From Desarmillaria ectypa (lineage: Eukaryota; Basidiomycota; Agaricomycetes; Agaricales; Physalacriaceae), in contig JAUDYN010000007.1 in the NCBI GenBank assembly GCA_030407005.1, positions 2,852,001-2,916,000 of the forward strand: a stretch of DNA of 64,000 nt, read 5' to 3'. The notes beneath the pieces were generated by a model. The model was not told the DNA's origin and did no database searches. It saw only the letters and a program-made list of their open reading frames with translations. Of the stretch, positions 49,426 to 60,764 are shown piece after piece. Each line of letters opens with the position of its first letter. Position 1 is the stretch's first letter. The position numbers and the translations under genes were made by a program.

Positions 49426-51572
49426 TGTTGTTCTGTAGCTACTTGATGTGAAGGCCTTTTATACGGCTACGTCTCAGAGGAACACGGAGATGTACATAGC
49501 GTCACAGTGATGACAATCGCTGGAGCTCGTGTGGACAGTAGCATTGACCCTTGAGAAGGTATTTGTCATACGGAGGGGAAAGCGTCGACCTCGACTTGCC
49601 AAATTAGTAAAAACGTATCGAAAGCAAGCCCAAAGCGATGCTCTTTCAAGGTCAGGAAAGTGTGGAACAACTACCGGATGACCGGTTATCAATTGTTCAT
49701 TAGTCAAAGATTATCCGCATCCGAGTGTAGTTGGATACCTCTGATTACTGGACCGGAAGTGAGGGGCCGTATTCGAGTCCTATTTAATAGCACCAGACAA
49801 GAGCTCTTTGATTGTCATGGCCATGTCATACAATGAATGAGCCGCATTACCACTCTGTCTCGTCGAGGGCGTATGCGTCTGCAAGTCTAAGTCAATGATT
49901 TCCAAGCCTGAGGATATTTACGCACTTTAAGTCTGTTCTATAAACTTCACGCAGCATAACATCCATGAGCATGAGAGCTGAGAAATCTTTCTCCTGCATG
50001 GTCTACTCGGTACGAAATCCAAAGCACTATTAGGAGAATATTCCGGCGAAGGGAAGGAGAAATCTGTTGGTTACAGGAACATCTTTGACGTATGGAAGAA
50101 CTTGAAGTGTGTCCTGGACACGTTCACGTGATATTATGCTTGGTAATCACCTGTAAGCAGTAGCTTTCTTTCCAATTCAGTCTTTCTTTCAAACTTGCAT
50201 GAAGGTCAGTGCGCCGCTTTCCCCAATCATCGCGCGTATGCTGCGCTCCTTCCGTTGATTTTCCTTTGTGACATTCGAATAGAAAGTGCCAAAAAGTGGC
50301 CATAGAAGGCTCATGGGAAGGGTTTGAAGACGGCAGTTATTTTATACAGTGCTGATCGATGGCTATTCTGGCGAAGACTGTCCTCAGCTCAGCTGTCTCT
50401 GACTTGTGCTCGCCATGTACCCCATCCCTGTTTAGTTGGACTGGCGCAAAGTTTTTCGGTCTGAAAAGGTCCCAAGTCCTTTGTTATGAAGCCACCAAGC
50501 TTTCACAGCCATTGAATTAATGAATACTGCAATATTTCTTTGTACGCGTATCATGGGCCTTTCCGTAGGACGTTACTGTAACTAATGCGACACTCTGGCC
50601 TCTTTCTGCTTCTATACCAGTGACCACGATCTCTCTTCTCATCGCAACTTTTGGATGTTGTCCTCCCACCGTTCGTGTTTGTGAGGCATCGCGGAGAATA
50701 TCTGTTTCTACGTTATCCTACCATCGCTTTCGCATTGCTGAATTGATAGGAACCACTTGCCAGTGCTATTACGACCACTGGTCTCATTTTGGTGGCTAAA
50801 ATCTGCTTCTTAGCGACACACGTGTACGTTCTCCATGTTGCCTCCGTTCCATCCTATCCTTGGAAATTCTTGGTTCTCATTTTTTTTTTTTGGTTCCAGA
50901 AGCTCTTTTACCCGACCTGGTCGGTTGTCACATCCAAATACGAAGTATGAAACTGCGCGCTTGTCATTCCTACTTCATACCTTAAATGTATATGATTGCA
51001 TGCATAAACTCCCCGTTTGAAAGTAACCCTCTAAGAGTACCTTATCAACGTCCGCTTTGACCCGAGACAGGAAGGATTATGTTAGTTCTTTCTACATAAT
51101 TTCGCGCCTCAACATCTTCGGATCTTTGTATCATATCGAAAAACATACAAAACACGCGCCATCTTGACATCCCCTTTCCCGAGTCTCCATCGACTTGTGA
51201 GAAAAGAGGTGAGGTGTTGCAAACACGACCAAATTATCACAGGCTAGATGTCCGGGGATGTCCGATACCCAGATGTACACGCACTCTCTCCTCCTTTTTG
51301 TTTCTTGAAATAATTGCTTTCATAGTCAGGCGACGGTAGTGAGTACTCGATTGGAGATGCGCTCAGCGCTGATTCGCCGTGAGGCTTGTTAGGATCAGAC
51401 GACTGACTACAAGCCAGGTAATTGCCAGTGAAAGAGACCGCTGTGGTAGCGAGACCTCCACGTCGTCGGAATTCACTGTGAGGCTCCCTTTCTACTCGAC
51501 GACAGGCTTATCTGACTGGATGGATGCCCTGATGTCGTCTCAAGACCTAGACGGTGGAATCGCAAAAAAACC
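49426..51572. other. Long intergenic region
   Basis: About 2.1 kb, stop-rich in all frames. No gene, transposon or RNA recognised. It contains the P450 promoter (49430-49700) and the promoter of the CxxC protein gene. Confidence 0.45.
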
Positions 51573-52729
51573 ATGTCGGCTTATTCACCACCTTTGACTC
51601 CTCCGCTACGCCGAGTCAAGCCTCTCCCAAAACGCCAACGCACATCGCCATCGTCATCTCCGCCTCTTGCGCCTCTTCCCCTAGAGTACTACATGCCAAT
51701 TTTGACCAACCTCCTTGAAGAATCTCGTATCGAAGGCGGCAATGCCAAGAAACGTAAGGTCCCTCATGTCGTTGGCGGCGAGGTCCAGGGACGTGTCTCG
51801 AGGATCACTTCTGCCGGGATGCAGTTCAAGGAGAGTGTTCGAGTTCGGCGGAAGCATCTCGAGGGCTTGGTAGAGGAAGGAGAAGCGGACGTGGTCGAAC
51901 GAGCATTGATGCTTGGGCTGCTTGGAGACAGGGAAGGAAAACGTCGACGACTCTCAAGGAGGGAAGTGGTCCGAGCGGGGAGATCGGTCGTTAAACGGCC
52001 ATCCCTCAAAGATTTGGAAGGTTTTGAGTTTACTTTCAATTACCCCTCTGAAGGTCAGCTGGTACTGGTTCCGTATGTCGACGATACGCTGACCTTGCCG
52101 GTCTAGCTACCACCAACCTCAGAAACACGAAAACCGCTGTAGATCTGCTTCGGAAAAGGTTATCATCACCGAAGAAGAAGCCTATTGCTGCTGCAAACGC
52201 CATCAAACCTCTGCCACCTCCTCCGAATACGAAGAAGAAGAAAAAGAAACGTAGTGCGCTTGCGAATGCTTCGAACCCACATCACTTGCGGAACTACGTG
52301 CCTTCTCGCGTTCCAGGCGCCGAGCAGACTGTCAACAATACCAATAATGAATTCGTGGCAGTGAGGTTCCTCACTGCGGAGATACCCCCGCGGAAGAGCA
52401 AATCGAAAAGTGGCACCCCTACACCTATGTCTCTTGCACAACAAGGCACAAATGAGTGGATTTGTGCATACTGTGAGTATGAGCTCTTCTATGGCGACGA
52501 GGAAGGGTATCGGCGAGCGATCCGAAGGCGGAAGAAGATTCTCAGGAGGCGACGAAGAGCCCGCGAGAGAGCTGCCAAAGGGATCGCCGGCAAACAGGTT
52601 GAGAGGGAGGATAACGATAGTGATGAACCTGTCAGTGAGGAAGATGATTTTATTCAGCCCGTTACTGTTGGCCAACGAAATGGCGTGAACGGAAAGGGAG
52701 AAAGAGGTGGGGAGACTGGTTATGGATGA
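51573..52729 (+). CDS. Unrecognised basic protein with a CxxC motif
   Basis: Function unknown, though the layout looks like a conserved fungal protein. Two exons (51573-52053, 52107-52729) joined by a 53 bp GT-AG intron in phase 1 give about 367 aa. Seen: a Pro/Ser-rich N-terminus (SAYSPPLTPPLRRVKPLPKR); LPLEYYMPILTNLLEESRIE; a basic middle (REGKRRRLSRREVVRAGRS); FEFTFNYPSE at the splice site; poly-Lys (NTKKKKKKRSALAN); then EWICAYCEYELFYGDEEGYR and a very basic helix (RRRKKILRRRRRARERAAKG). The acidic tail includes DNDSDEPVSEEDD. Several patches would serve as nuclear signals. The CAYC pair is the only zinc-ligand-like motif. Confidence 0.7.
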
Positions 52730-53587
52730 TGTCGCTCTAGTACTGTATCTAATCAGTCCATCTCTGGAAATCTAATTGCATTCAATCAGGATTCTTGTTT
52801 AGAGACAATATCAAGGTAGGTAGGTAGCATTAGGGCAATGTCCTAGAAACTGAGCTATGTTTGGCCTTACACTTCTAGCTCAGTCGCGTGGTGTTCTTTC
52901 CCTAGTTCCAGGCTGCCTCATGGCGACAGGTTACCACGACGAGTTACTTATGTGGTATGCACTTCATTTTATCCGTCGTCCGCCAGTTACTAAACCCGAG
53001 TAAAGGCGCGTCTTCCTCTGAAGTATGCGGTACAACGCATTTTCAGAACTGTCGGTCCTTCGATCTCATCTGACGACTCGGCTTTCTCGACTTCTGAAGA
53101 TCTTTCTCATTCTTGACGATCTCTAAATAGTAATCTTGAATGACCTGGCCATCCGCAGCTGGTCGACAAACTTCTGTACGCGAATCCGCTGCTGGGGTGG
53201 TACTCGATCTTTAACGAAGGGTTGGTTAACACTTTTCACGATTGATACCTCTGTTTTTCAATCAGTTTCCTTTAAACATGCATCTACATCGATCCAGAAG
53301 CTCCCAGGATCCATCAAGAAGTTAAAGTAGTGGTGTTTTTATTAGTCGTGGCGGCTCCTAGATATAACTTTCTGAAGAAAGCAATCTATTTTTTATACTA
53401 CGTTGCATGCGAGATCAAGGCATGAATGCGAACTTTAACGAATTTTGACTTCGAGGGTTAGATCATTCCCAGGTGAGATAAATCATCAATCTGATTCCCT
53501 TTCGATTTACTACAAAATATTTTGATACGTTGGATAGCAGGAAGCTAGAGTGAACAAGACTGAATACTCCAGCATGCATCGGCGGCC
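52730..53587. other. Convergent 3' intergenic region
   Basis: 858 bp between convergent genes, with a GTAGGTAGGTAG-like stretch near 52815. No gene recognised. Confidence 0.4.
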
Positions 53588-54757
53588 CTACAATTCATCA
53601 TGCTGCACCTCCCTCTCGGTAGTGGCATGTTTATACAAGAAAATGGCATGGCTTCCACCCTGCATCTCCGTCCCAGCATACGCAGCAACCTCATGTATCC
53701 CACCCGTACCCCAGCCATCCCATTCGAGAATGCGTACACTCGCGCAGGGCTCTGCAGTTTGAGTACACGAATCGTCATCCGTCAGAAGTATCCAGACCGA
53801 TTCTGTTGGAACGGAGAAGGTCTCCTGGTCTAGGGAGGGTAATATATCGGACTTGGAGAGTAAATCGATGGCGTGGGCTTTCCCTCCTGAAGTTGGGGTC
53901 TCGTAGTACTCTGCCTGGCCACTAAACAGACCAGATGGAGAAAGGGAAAAGACGGCAATGTAACCTGGATCGAGGGGCGTCGCACCGCGAGTGGTAGCGA
54001 ATATCTGGTTGGCTGAAGGCGTGAGTAGGAGGGTGTCGCCCCGGTAGGACTGGGCTGAACCGGAGGCGTAGAGAGGCTGAGAAGCGACGAGCGTGAGAGA
54101 AGGTGTAGGCGCGGCACTGAAGGTGTACACGTCCAATTTATTGCTATGTTCAGCAACACAGTAGATAACTTCTCCGTTTGGATGCACTTTCACATGCCGT
54201 GGGCCATCTCCAAGCTGTCCCTTGGCTTTCCCTATACGTTCAAGCGTCCCGTTGGGATCTCTCCTGAAGATATGTATCTCCTCCGTACCGAGGACCGGAA
54301 CGAACCCGTAATCCCCATTGCTCGTGAACTCTATCGCATGAGAGCCATATCTCAATGCTTTCGGTGTCTTATCAGCCTCTTCCAGCTCGTGGGGTTCGAC
54401 GAACAGGATCTCTTGGATTTTCTGTCCCCAAACGCCGGACGTCGGGTCAAGATCATGCACTTCTCCTGAGGGCCCACCCATGGAGTATGCATGAGAATCG
54501 AGGGTGGCGATATACGACGATGTCGCTGTGATGGGCGTACTGCCGATATGGGTCAAAGAAGGCAGAGCCCAAGCGTGTAGGGCTGGTGGAGACGCCCATG
54601 TCGTTGCGTATACTGCCTGAGGGGTCTGAGCAATATACTGGTGTGGTCCATATGCGGGTATAGTTCGAAGAAGCCTGAGGGAACGGTTCACTGGGGAAAA
54701 TGCGAGGAGGAAGAGAGAAAGGGAGGTGAATGAGCCAGAAAGGATGTGAATGTCCAT
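53588..54757 (-). CDS. 3-carboxy-cis,cis-muconate lactonizing enzyme-like seven-bladed propeller, C-terminal HDEL
   Basis: Family reaction: lactonization of 3-carboxy-cis,cis-muconate to the muconolactone in the protocatechuate branch of the 3-oxoadipate pathway, normally cytosolic. A single exon of 389 aa, near family length (~365-390). Visible: N-terminal blade HILSGSFTSLSLFLLAFSPV; LRTIPAYGPHQYIA; QAVYATTWASPPA; GSHAIEFTSNGDYGFVPVLG; DGPRHVKVHPNGEVIYCVAE; HSNKLDVYTF; and HEVAAYAGTEMQGGSHAIF. The last four residues are HDEL, an exact fungal ER-retrieval signal, which is unexpected for this enzyme. The N-terminus is hydrophobic (LSLFLLAF) but coincides with the first propeller strand, so a signal peptide is uncertain. 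Confidence 0.82.
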   Translation of the reverse strand: MDIHILSGSFTSLSLFLLAFSPVNRSLRLLRTIPAYGPHQYIAQTPQAVYATTWASPPALHAWALPSLTHIGSTPITATSSYIATLDSHAYSMGGPSGEVHDLDPTSGVWGQKIQEILFVEPHELEEADKTPKALRYGSHAIEFTSNGDYGFVPVLGTEEIHIFRRDPNGTLERIGKAKGQLGDGPRHVKVHPNGEVIYCVAEHSNKLDVYTFSAAPTPSLTLVASQPLYASGSAQSYRGDTLLLTPSANQIFATTRGATPLDPGYIAVFSLSPSGLFSGQAEYYETPTSGGKAHAIDLLSKSDILPSLDQETFSVPTESVWILLTDDDSCTQTAEPCASVRILEWDGWGTGGIHEVAAYAGTEMQGGSHAIFLYKHATTEREVQHDEL

Positions 54758-57112
54758 GGTATGTACTAGTGATTCATGAATCTGATGATTATTTGATGTT
54801 CAGGACGCGTTTTGGAAACAAAACTATCGGCACCAGAAGACTTGGTAAGAAAACGTAAGGCCGCCTTGAAATGGACTACTTATGAAGATCGGAACAACTT
54901 AGTCGCGATCACATGGAATAGTGCTGCGTCTCCCACGTGGCCGGCTCCGGTTAACATTTTTTAGTTCTTCTTTGCAACATCATCGCGATCTCTTTTACGC
55001 TCGACCTCAGATTGGACAACACAATGATGGACCAAATTTAGGAACCTAACGTAGCTGGTCCATGTTAAGCCAATACGGCCGTGTCAGTGACTGCCGAGAG
55101 GGCACGCCATGCGGATTAGTAATCCTCGAACTCCATGCATCATGCATCATGCTTCAAGCCTCGTTAGCAGAAGGGATAATCGGTACCTGTGAATTACACC
55201 AGGAGCTTCAATAGTGCTCATAGTTATTGACGTTATTCTGTGGCCAGGCGACTTCAAAAAATCTCAAATGCAGCAATGTGACTTATTCTTTAATATCACG
55301 AAATACCTTCGTATCCCTGAACCAAGTCCGTCTGCCGGGCAGGACTAATATTCACGGTTGTTACCTTGAATTCCGACATTTGGAGTCTTAACCGTATCCC
55401 AACCCTAGGGTCTCCTTGGGCAAAGTCAGTCAAGAAAATCCTCAAAGCTTTAAAATACTGCTGTCAAACGTCAAGGCTTTATGTCCATGGCGCACTACCT
55501 CTTTCATTCAACGATGCATCCTTATAGTGGACTCTGGAGAAATTTCTTAAGGCGGCGGGCCTTGTACCGATGATCTAGGGTGTACCGGAGGACTCACCAT
55601 GAAACCTTGGAATCGCCCAAGGATGTCGACAGGACCTGTCTTGACCCAAGTCAGCTTGCCGACGACGATGCTACCCGCCCTGAGCGACCTCTATCATGAG
55701 GGTTGGTGCATTCAAGGCAAGACCATACCTCATCTGACCGTGATATAGAGAAGCATTCTGACTATGCCGAGCTACTATAGGTGCGTCAACATCATTCTTT
55801 TCGCGTAATGTTTTACGTATAGATACGGCTAGGTGAAGTTCGAAGGCAATCCGATATCTGATTAATTTCTCGCGGAGGAAAGGGGCGATCACTGTACTGT
55901 TGATTTTTTTGGCACCCCTTGTTGATACGCTTCGGCTAATCATATTCCTAGATATGTTCCATTCACCCCTTCTGCATTTGCTAGTCAGAGCCTCTGCCGT
56001 ATGATCCCCTTCTGTTCATATTTCTGCACATCACTCAGTCGCACCTTTCAGAAAGCCTCCCAATGATGGCGTTTCCACTTTTCACCACGTAGATGTATAA
56101 CGATTTGGGATACATAATGGCCAGCACGTTGTTTACTTGTATAGCTGCCCTCGTAGTTCTGATGCTCTTTGTGAGTTATCTTACGTTGAAAGGATCTTGT
56201 CAGCACTGATGCACTCCACAAGTACCGTTCTTTTATGGATTGTCCATCCACAGACACAGCAAGCTTTCGATCATGGTACTGTATGGTAAATAATGAATCA
56301 TGAGAAATACTTACCATGCCTGCACGACGATGACTAGGAGAGCAGTTATAAACTTATGGATATCAGTAGATTGCCTTAGTTCGTTCTTGCTGCTACGGGG
56401 AGCCGTCTTGTGTCGTCTGGTTATGCCTACCAAGGCCACAGGACATCTTATTATATCCTTATTACTATGCTGGTTAGATATGGCCATTGCTGATTTACTT
56501 CTTCGCAGATCTCCCTTATTTTCAACCCGCGGCAAAAGCTCCAGTATTCGTCCTCAAAATCTCGTACAAAACGTAGGCGCCTATCAATCTCGTCCGTATG
56601 CAATACCTATCACATTCCCTACGCTGTCATGTAGAGACCAAGTGCGAGAGACCAAGCACGGAGGCAAAAGGCTGCGTCGCTGCAGGCGGAAGCTGCTATT
56701 GTGTGAGTTCTAGATCCGTTCTTTTTCATTAACAAAGTTAATTCATACACGGCTTTGGGCTTCTCCAGCAATATAACGCGACACATACTATCAACGAGAC
56801 TCGGCAGTAGCAGGGGAAAACAATCATCCTATGCATGTTGGGACGTTCGTGCTTCCACATCCATTTCTCTGCAATCTGTATAAACATCGTTGTCATCTTC
56901 ATCGAATTTGTCTATATCGCTACATTACAACAGCATCCCTCTAGTAGACCCGATATCGATATCGACCTACCTGATACTTATCTGAAAGGGATTATAAACT
57001 TGGATACATAACCACATAATATTTTTGTTGTCTACGTATCTCCCACCCTCAATTTGTTCTTGTTGGCTTTCGACGTCGAAGGGTCAAGTGGACACCACCT
57101 GTCAACAAGGCC
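54758..57112. other. Long intergenic region with inverted dispersed repeat
   Basis: About 2.35 kb. Apart from repeat copy B (55056-55275), nothing is recognised. Open stretches at 55671-55943 (minus) and 56300-56713 (plus) lack domains. It may contain remnants of rearranged sequence, because it flanks the second FunK1 segment. Confidence 0.45.
55056..55275 (-). repeat. Dispersed repeat, copy B (inverted)
   Basis: Reverse complement of copy A at 25374-25571, about 220 bp, with scattered substitutions. It differs by a small internal expansion in which catgcat-type units occur three times (about 55134-55152), where copy A has one. The boundary sequences match copy A at both ends (tggtccatgttaag and ctcaaatgcagca). 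Confidence 0.85.
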
Positions 57113-57781
57113 ATGTCTCTTCTCAAAAGGTTACACCATACTCGACGCTTGACTCGAAGTCTTTCCACTACGATATCCAGCGAGGAGACAGTGAAGAATG
57201 ACTTCCGTGAACTCATGCGAAGGGCAGCCCAGCCCGTAGCAGTCGTGACAGCCTTAACGCGTAAGGGCTACCCCTACCACGGCGCGACGCTCTCGTCATT
57301 TACATCCATCGCCCTTGACCCCCACCCCCTCGTCGCTTTCTCCCTACGTATGCCTTCCCGTCTAGCCAATGCGATCAAGACTACACCCCCGGACCCTTCC
57401 ACACCACACCTCGTCGTGAACATCCTCGCAGAACATCAGCCTCACAGGGCAGAAGACTTTGTTAATGCGGCGGAGGACATGTGGGATCGCATACCGCATA
57501 CACACAGTGAAGAGGGGATACCCATTTTGTCTGGGTCATTGGGAGCCGTTTCGTGTCGCCTCATCGCGCCGCCGATACCGTTGCATGATTTGGACTTTTT
57601 AGAGTCGGGTATGGAGAAGAGGTTGGCGAAGGCTCCGGTACTGTCGTCGCAGTTGTATCTGGCTCAAGTGTTGAGAGTGGAGAAGGTGGACCAGGAGGCC
57701 AGTTTGAAGCGCGAAGTACTGCCTCTTATTTATCGACATCGGACTTATACGACATGTCTGCATTTTGATAGGCTTACATGA
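57113..57781 (+). CDS. Flavin reductase-like FMN-binding protein
   Basis: Split-barrel flavin reductase family: such proteins bind FMN and reduce free flavin with NAD(P)H, often for a partner monooxygenase; the partner here is unknown. A single exon of 222 aa. The first ~20 residues (MSLLKRLHHTRRLTRSLSTT) look like a mitochondrial targeting peptide. Domain features: FRELMRRAAQPVAVVTALTR; GYPYHGATLSSFTSIALDP with the flavin-binding SSF..S..P pattern; LVAFSLRMPSRLANAI; HLVVNILAEHQ; and GSLGAVSCRLIAPPI. The C-terminus has PLIYRHRTYTTC, the closing strand typical of the family. It lies between repeat copy B and FunK1 copy 2 and is not duplicated in the first segment. Confidence 0.88.
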   Translation: MSLLKRLHHTRRLTRSLSTTISSEETVKNDFRELMRRAAQPVAVVTALTRKGYPYHGATLSSFTSIALDPHPLVAFSLRMPSRLANAIKTTPPDPSTPHLVVNILAEHQPHRAEDFVNAAEDMWDRIPHTHSEEGIPILSGSLGAVSCRLIAPPIPLHDLDFLESGMEKRLAKAPVLSSQLYLAQVLRVEKVDQEASLKREVLPLIYRHRTYTTCLHFDRLT

Positions 57782-57909
57782 CCTTTGAAAAGAAGGATGG
57801 AATTTTTCCCCCTAAAATTTTGCATTCCACTGTTCATTAAAGTTCACATATATTGTTCACAAATTTACTTTCGCCCCAGTTTCTGCCGGATCAAGAATTG
57901 ATCATGATG

Positions 57910-59876
57910 GGAGACTTTCAAATGTATGGCGACCATTGCTGCAGCCGTCGTCAAAGCTGCTCAAGGTTCTTCCTGGAGATCGGAAGCCTACCACCGTAAT
58001 GGAATGTAGAGCTCATTATCCGACTGATTCAGAATGGCGCGACGGATCACTCGTATCCAATGGACACTACAGACTTGTGAAATGCAGACGTCCGACATAT
58101 TTTCAAGACGCGAGATCTACAACAGCTATAGACACACCGGTGTCCGCTGATCTAATTGACGCAGTCAGTGGTCGAACTATGCTCACTACGTTTCCAACTT
58201 GATGACAGGATAGCTCGACTTGTAGTATGACAGCACTGGAAGAATGCACGCGTAACCATCGTATTAGTGACGAGAACAATGTAAGTCTACTACTTTGTTC
58301 TCTGTATCTTGTTGAAGAACGCCGCAAGTTTGATAGAGGATACGACTCGGATGATGCGTGAAGACCCTACCCGTCGTTTCATGTTTGGAACGACGATCGA
58401 ACACACGCAGGCTAGCTTCTGGTTCTTCTCACGAGCTATCATCCTTGTCTCCGAGAAGTTCGATTTCATCAAGGTAATACTTAATATCTAACTGTAAATG
58501 TACCAGCTAATAATATACAGGACTACACTCATTTTATCCAATATATACTTTCCCTGTCATTCGCAACCGAAGAAGAACTTGGCTATGATCTATCTGTGAC
58601 TCGCGTCGCCCGTGCACTCAACGAGGAGGATCCTTCAGTAAGCACCATTCAATATGACTGTCGCATCGGCGAGAACACGTATCGAACTGTTAAATGTCTC
58701 AGCTCCTTCCGCGCAGGTCGGCTGGCGTCTCGTGCGACCAGGGTCTGACAGGATTTCCGGCTCAACGATCCCCAACACCGAGAACAAAGACGTCTGTATA
58801 CGTTCTGACGCCAAGACTGAACTAGAAATTCAGAAAGACATATTTCGTAGCATCGAAGAGAACAAGCCAGACATCGACGAGTATTATTAAAAGTAATTCA
58901 TGGAGATTCTGGACTGCGGGGTGGTACATATTTCCGAGAACGACGATGACGACATGACGGTGACGGTGTTCGTGCGCGCATCTGTAGAGATTTCGGACAG
59001 ATTATATTTTCACGCAAGTGAAGCGGCGTGGGGCAATTGGATCATATACAGGACAACCACTTCTACGCTTGCGGGAGGGAACATAGGTAATGCCAAAGAA
59101 GCCACTATCAAACAACTTCGTCGTCACAAGGGCAGAAAGCATGTCAGAATAGTATTCGGAACTCCCACCTACATAGCTGTAGAAGTGCAGGCGTCAAGGC
59201 ACCTGTTCTATGTCCCAGCGAAAGCGTTTGGAGAGCGAAACTACAGACTGTTTCTTCACAACTACCTACACGATGTTGAAGCTCTGTTTTGGGTTAGTTT
59301 CCACCTGCTGTTCTCTACTATTCCAGCAACCTACACCAATGCACAACTTGCGAAACGCCACCTACAATACCAGCTTTTGGATTGTTTCTTTCCACGCCAC
59401 CTTGAAGGTGGTCCTTATCGAACTGCACTCGTCGTCAACGATAAGGACCTAGATGCTGTGGGACTCCCTTCCACTTGAATATCAACCCGCTGTCCGTGCA
59501 TGTTATCACATACGAGACATCATAGGTTATCTCTACGACCAAGTAGAACAACTGTCGAGCTTTCTTCAGCATGAGCATTTCAACATGGTCTACAGTCCGA
59601 AAGATCCCCGGATAGATCTGTCCAAGGCTTTTCAAGACGCTGCGGAGGCAGCGTACAGCGACGGGATGCAACTCTTGCCTCTTAATGGTGGACACATTCA
59701 TATACCCGTCAATGAAGGGCCAGGTCACGAAGACGGTGCTGAACAACCTTGTAAAAAGCGAAGGAAAGCAAGAAATGAGAAAGCGGTCACAAGCCAGAGT
59801 CGGACTGGCATTACAGCAGGATCGATGGTACCCATGGCGCCCGGAAGAGAGAGCACCTTCAGAGCATGATGCATGA
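57910..59876 (+). pseudogene. FunK1 fungal protein kinase pseudogene, copy 2
   Basis: From 57910 to about 59157 this is nearly identical to 26355-27492 of copy 1; the N-terminal part PEVSLEYFKRF is absent. It retains MREDPTRRFMFGTTIEHTQA (within 58309-58418), missing from copy 1, and has a TGA where copy 1 has the Trp of VWKVYQ (near 58746). It shares the frameshift before KDVCIRSD. At 59157/59158 it jumps straight to GTPTYIAVEVQA, skipping 330 bp that in copy 1 encode the HRD catalytic loop and DLEYAK. After the junction the match to copy 1 falls sharply (HNYLHDVEALFWVSF versus DNYLHYVESLSWVDF). It cannot encode an active kinase and is probably a chimera. Confidence 0.8.
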
Positions 59877-60764
59877 CTGTTCAAGTAGGCATCTCCCCAA
59901 TGAAGCCGTCATATTCCAACCAGACCCGAATCTCTCTCGCCAAGTGCTCTCGTCTCGTTTCTGTAGGACAGGACCCACTACCCTCGTTTCTCTCGCCCTA
60001 TTCTCTCCATCTCTTCCCAGTTGTCCTCATATATCTGCCTCATAGAATCGTATGCTCAGTCCATGCCACTCTCGGTGGTATTTTACATTAGATTGAATAT
60101 ACTAGGTACCATTCCTTGTGATCCTTCGATATCTTCAAACCCACTATGTTTTGGATAAAAATGGTATCGCTCAAACGTTGGATATACTCCTAGCTGTCGT
60201 TATACTAGACCATGTCTCTTTCCATTTTTCATGTTGCTGTCATATAAATTTGAATAGAGGACCGCTTGGTCGTGTCATTCACACACTACACCGAGACAAA
60301 TAAGTCTGCTCAACTCAGGAGTTTTCTAAACGTCTGCACTGAGAACAGTGGGGCCCTTTACCATTATGCCACATGTATTCTGACCCGATTTCGATATTGG
60401 TATTGGTGGCATGGTTGTTGCATCCGTGAAGAAGGAGAAACCTGAATTAAGGAAGAAGAGTACGTGGTAGAGTTTGACTTGATGACTGAAGGAGTTCTGA
60501 TGGAAAATAATGGGTTCTAATGAATAGAAGAGTGGACCAATCTGACGAGAGCGTGTGGTTCCTACTCAAATTCAAGCGGGCTGAGATACATTGTCAACGG
60601 AAATATTCTGTAAGTAGGTATACAAGCTCTAACATTTGGTCGTCTAACAGTCTTAAACGTATTTCTTACGATATGGCTACTATTTACTGTGCAAGACCAT
60701 GCTGGAAAACTTGCTGTGTCTACGAATGGTGGGTCCATAAAAGAACAGTACCTGAAAAATACTA
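59877..60764. other. Intergenic with relic sequence
   Basis: Apart from the RPL23 fragment nothing is recognised. The region should also contain the 3' UTR of the MFS gene. A plus-strand open stretch at 60520-60936 is antisense to the MFS C-terminus and is rejected. Confidence 0.45.
60333..60467 (+). pseudogene. RPL23 (uL14) gene fragment
   Basis: The plus strand matches the sense strand of RPL23 exon sequence: agaacagtgggg corresponds to the NSGA codons, then a decayed middle, then ggcatggttgttgcatccgtgaagaag (MVVASVKK), and aggaagaagagtacgtgg, which is the end of that exon plus the first bases of its intron. Carrying the exon-intron junction shows that it arose from genomic DNA, not from an mRNA copy. 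The middle has small deletions and no open frame. Its orientation is opposite to that of RPL23 relative to the neighbouring FunK1 sequence. Confidence 0.75.

Noticed and set aside
60333..60467. Processed (retroposed) RPL23 copy
   Set aside because: The match continues past the exon end into intron sequence (gtacgtgg), so it was copied from genomic DNA.
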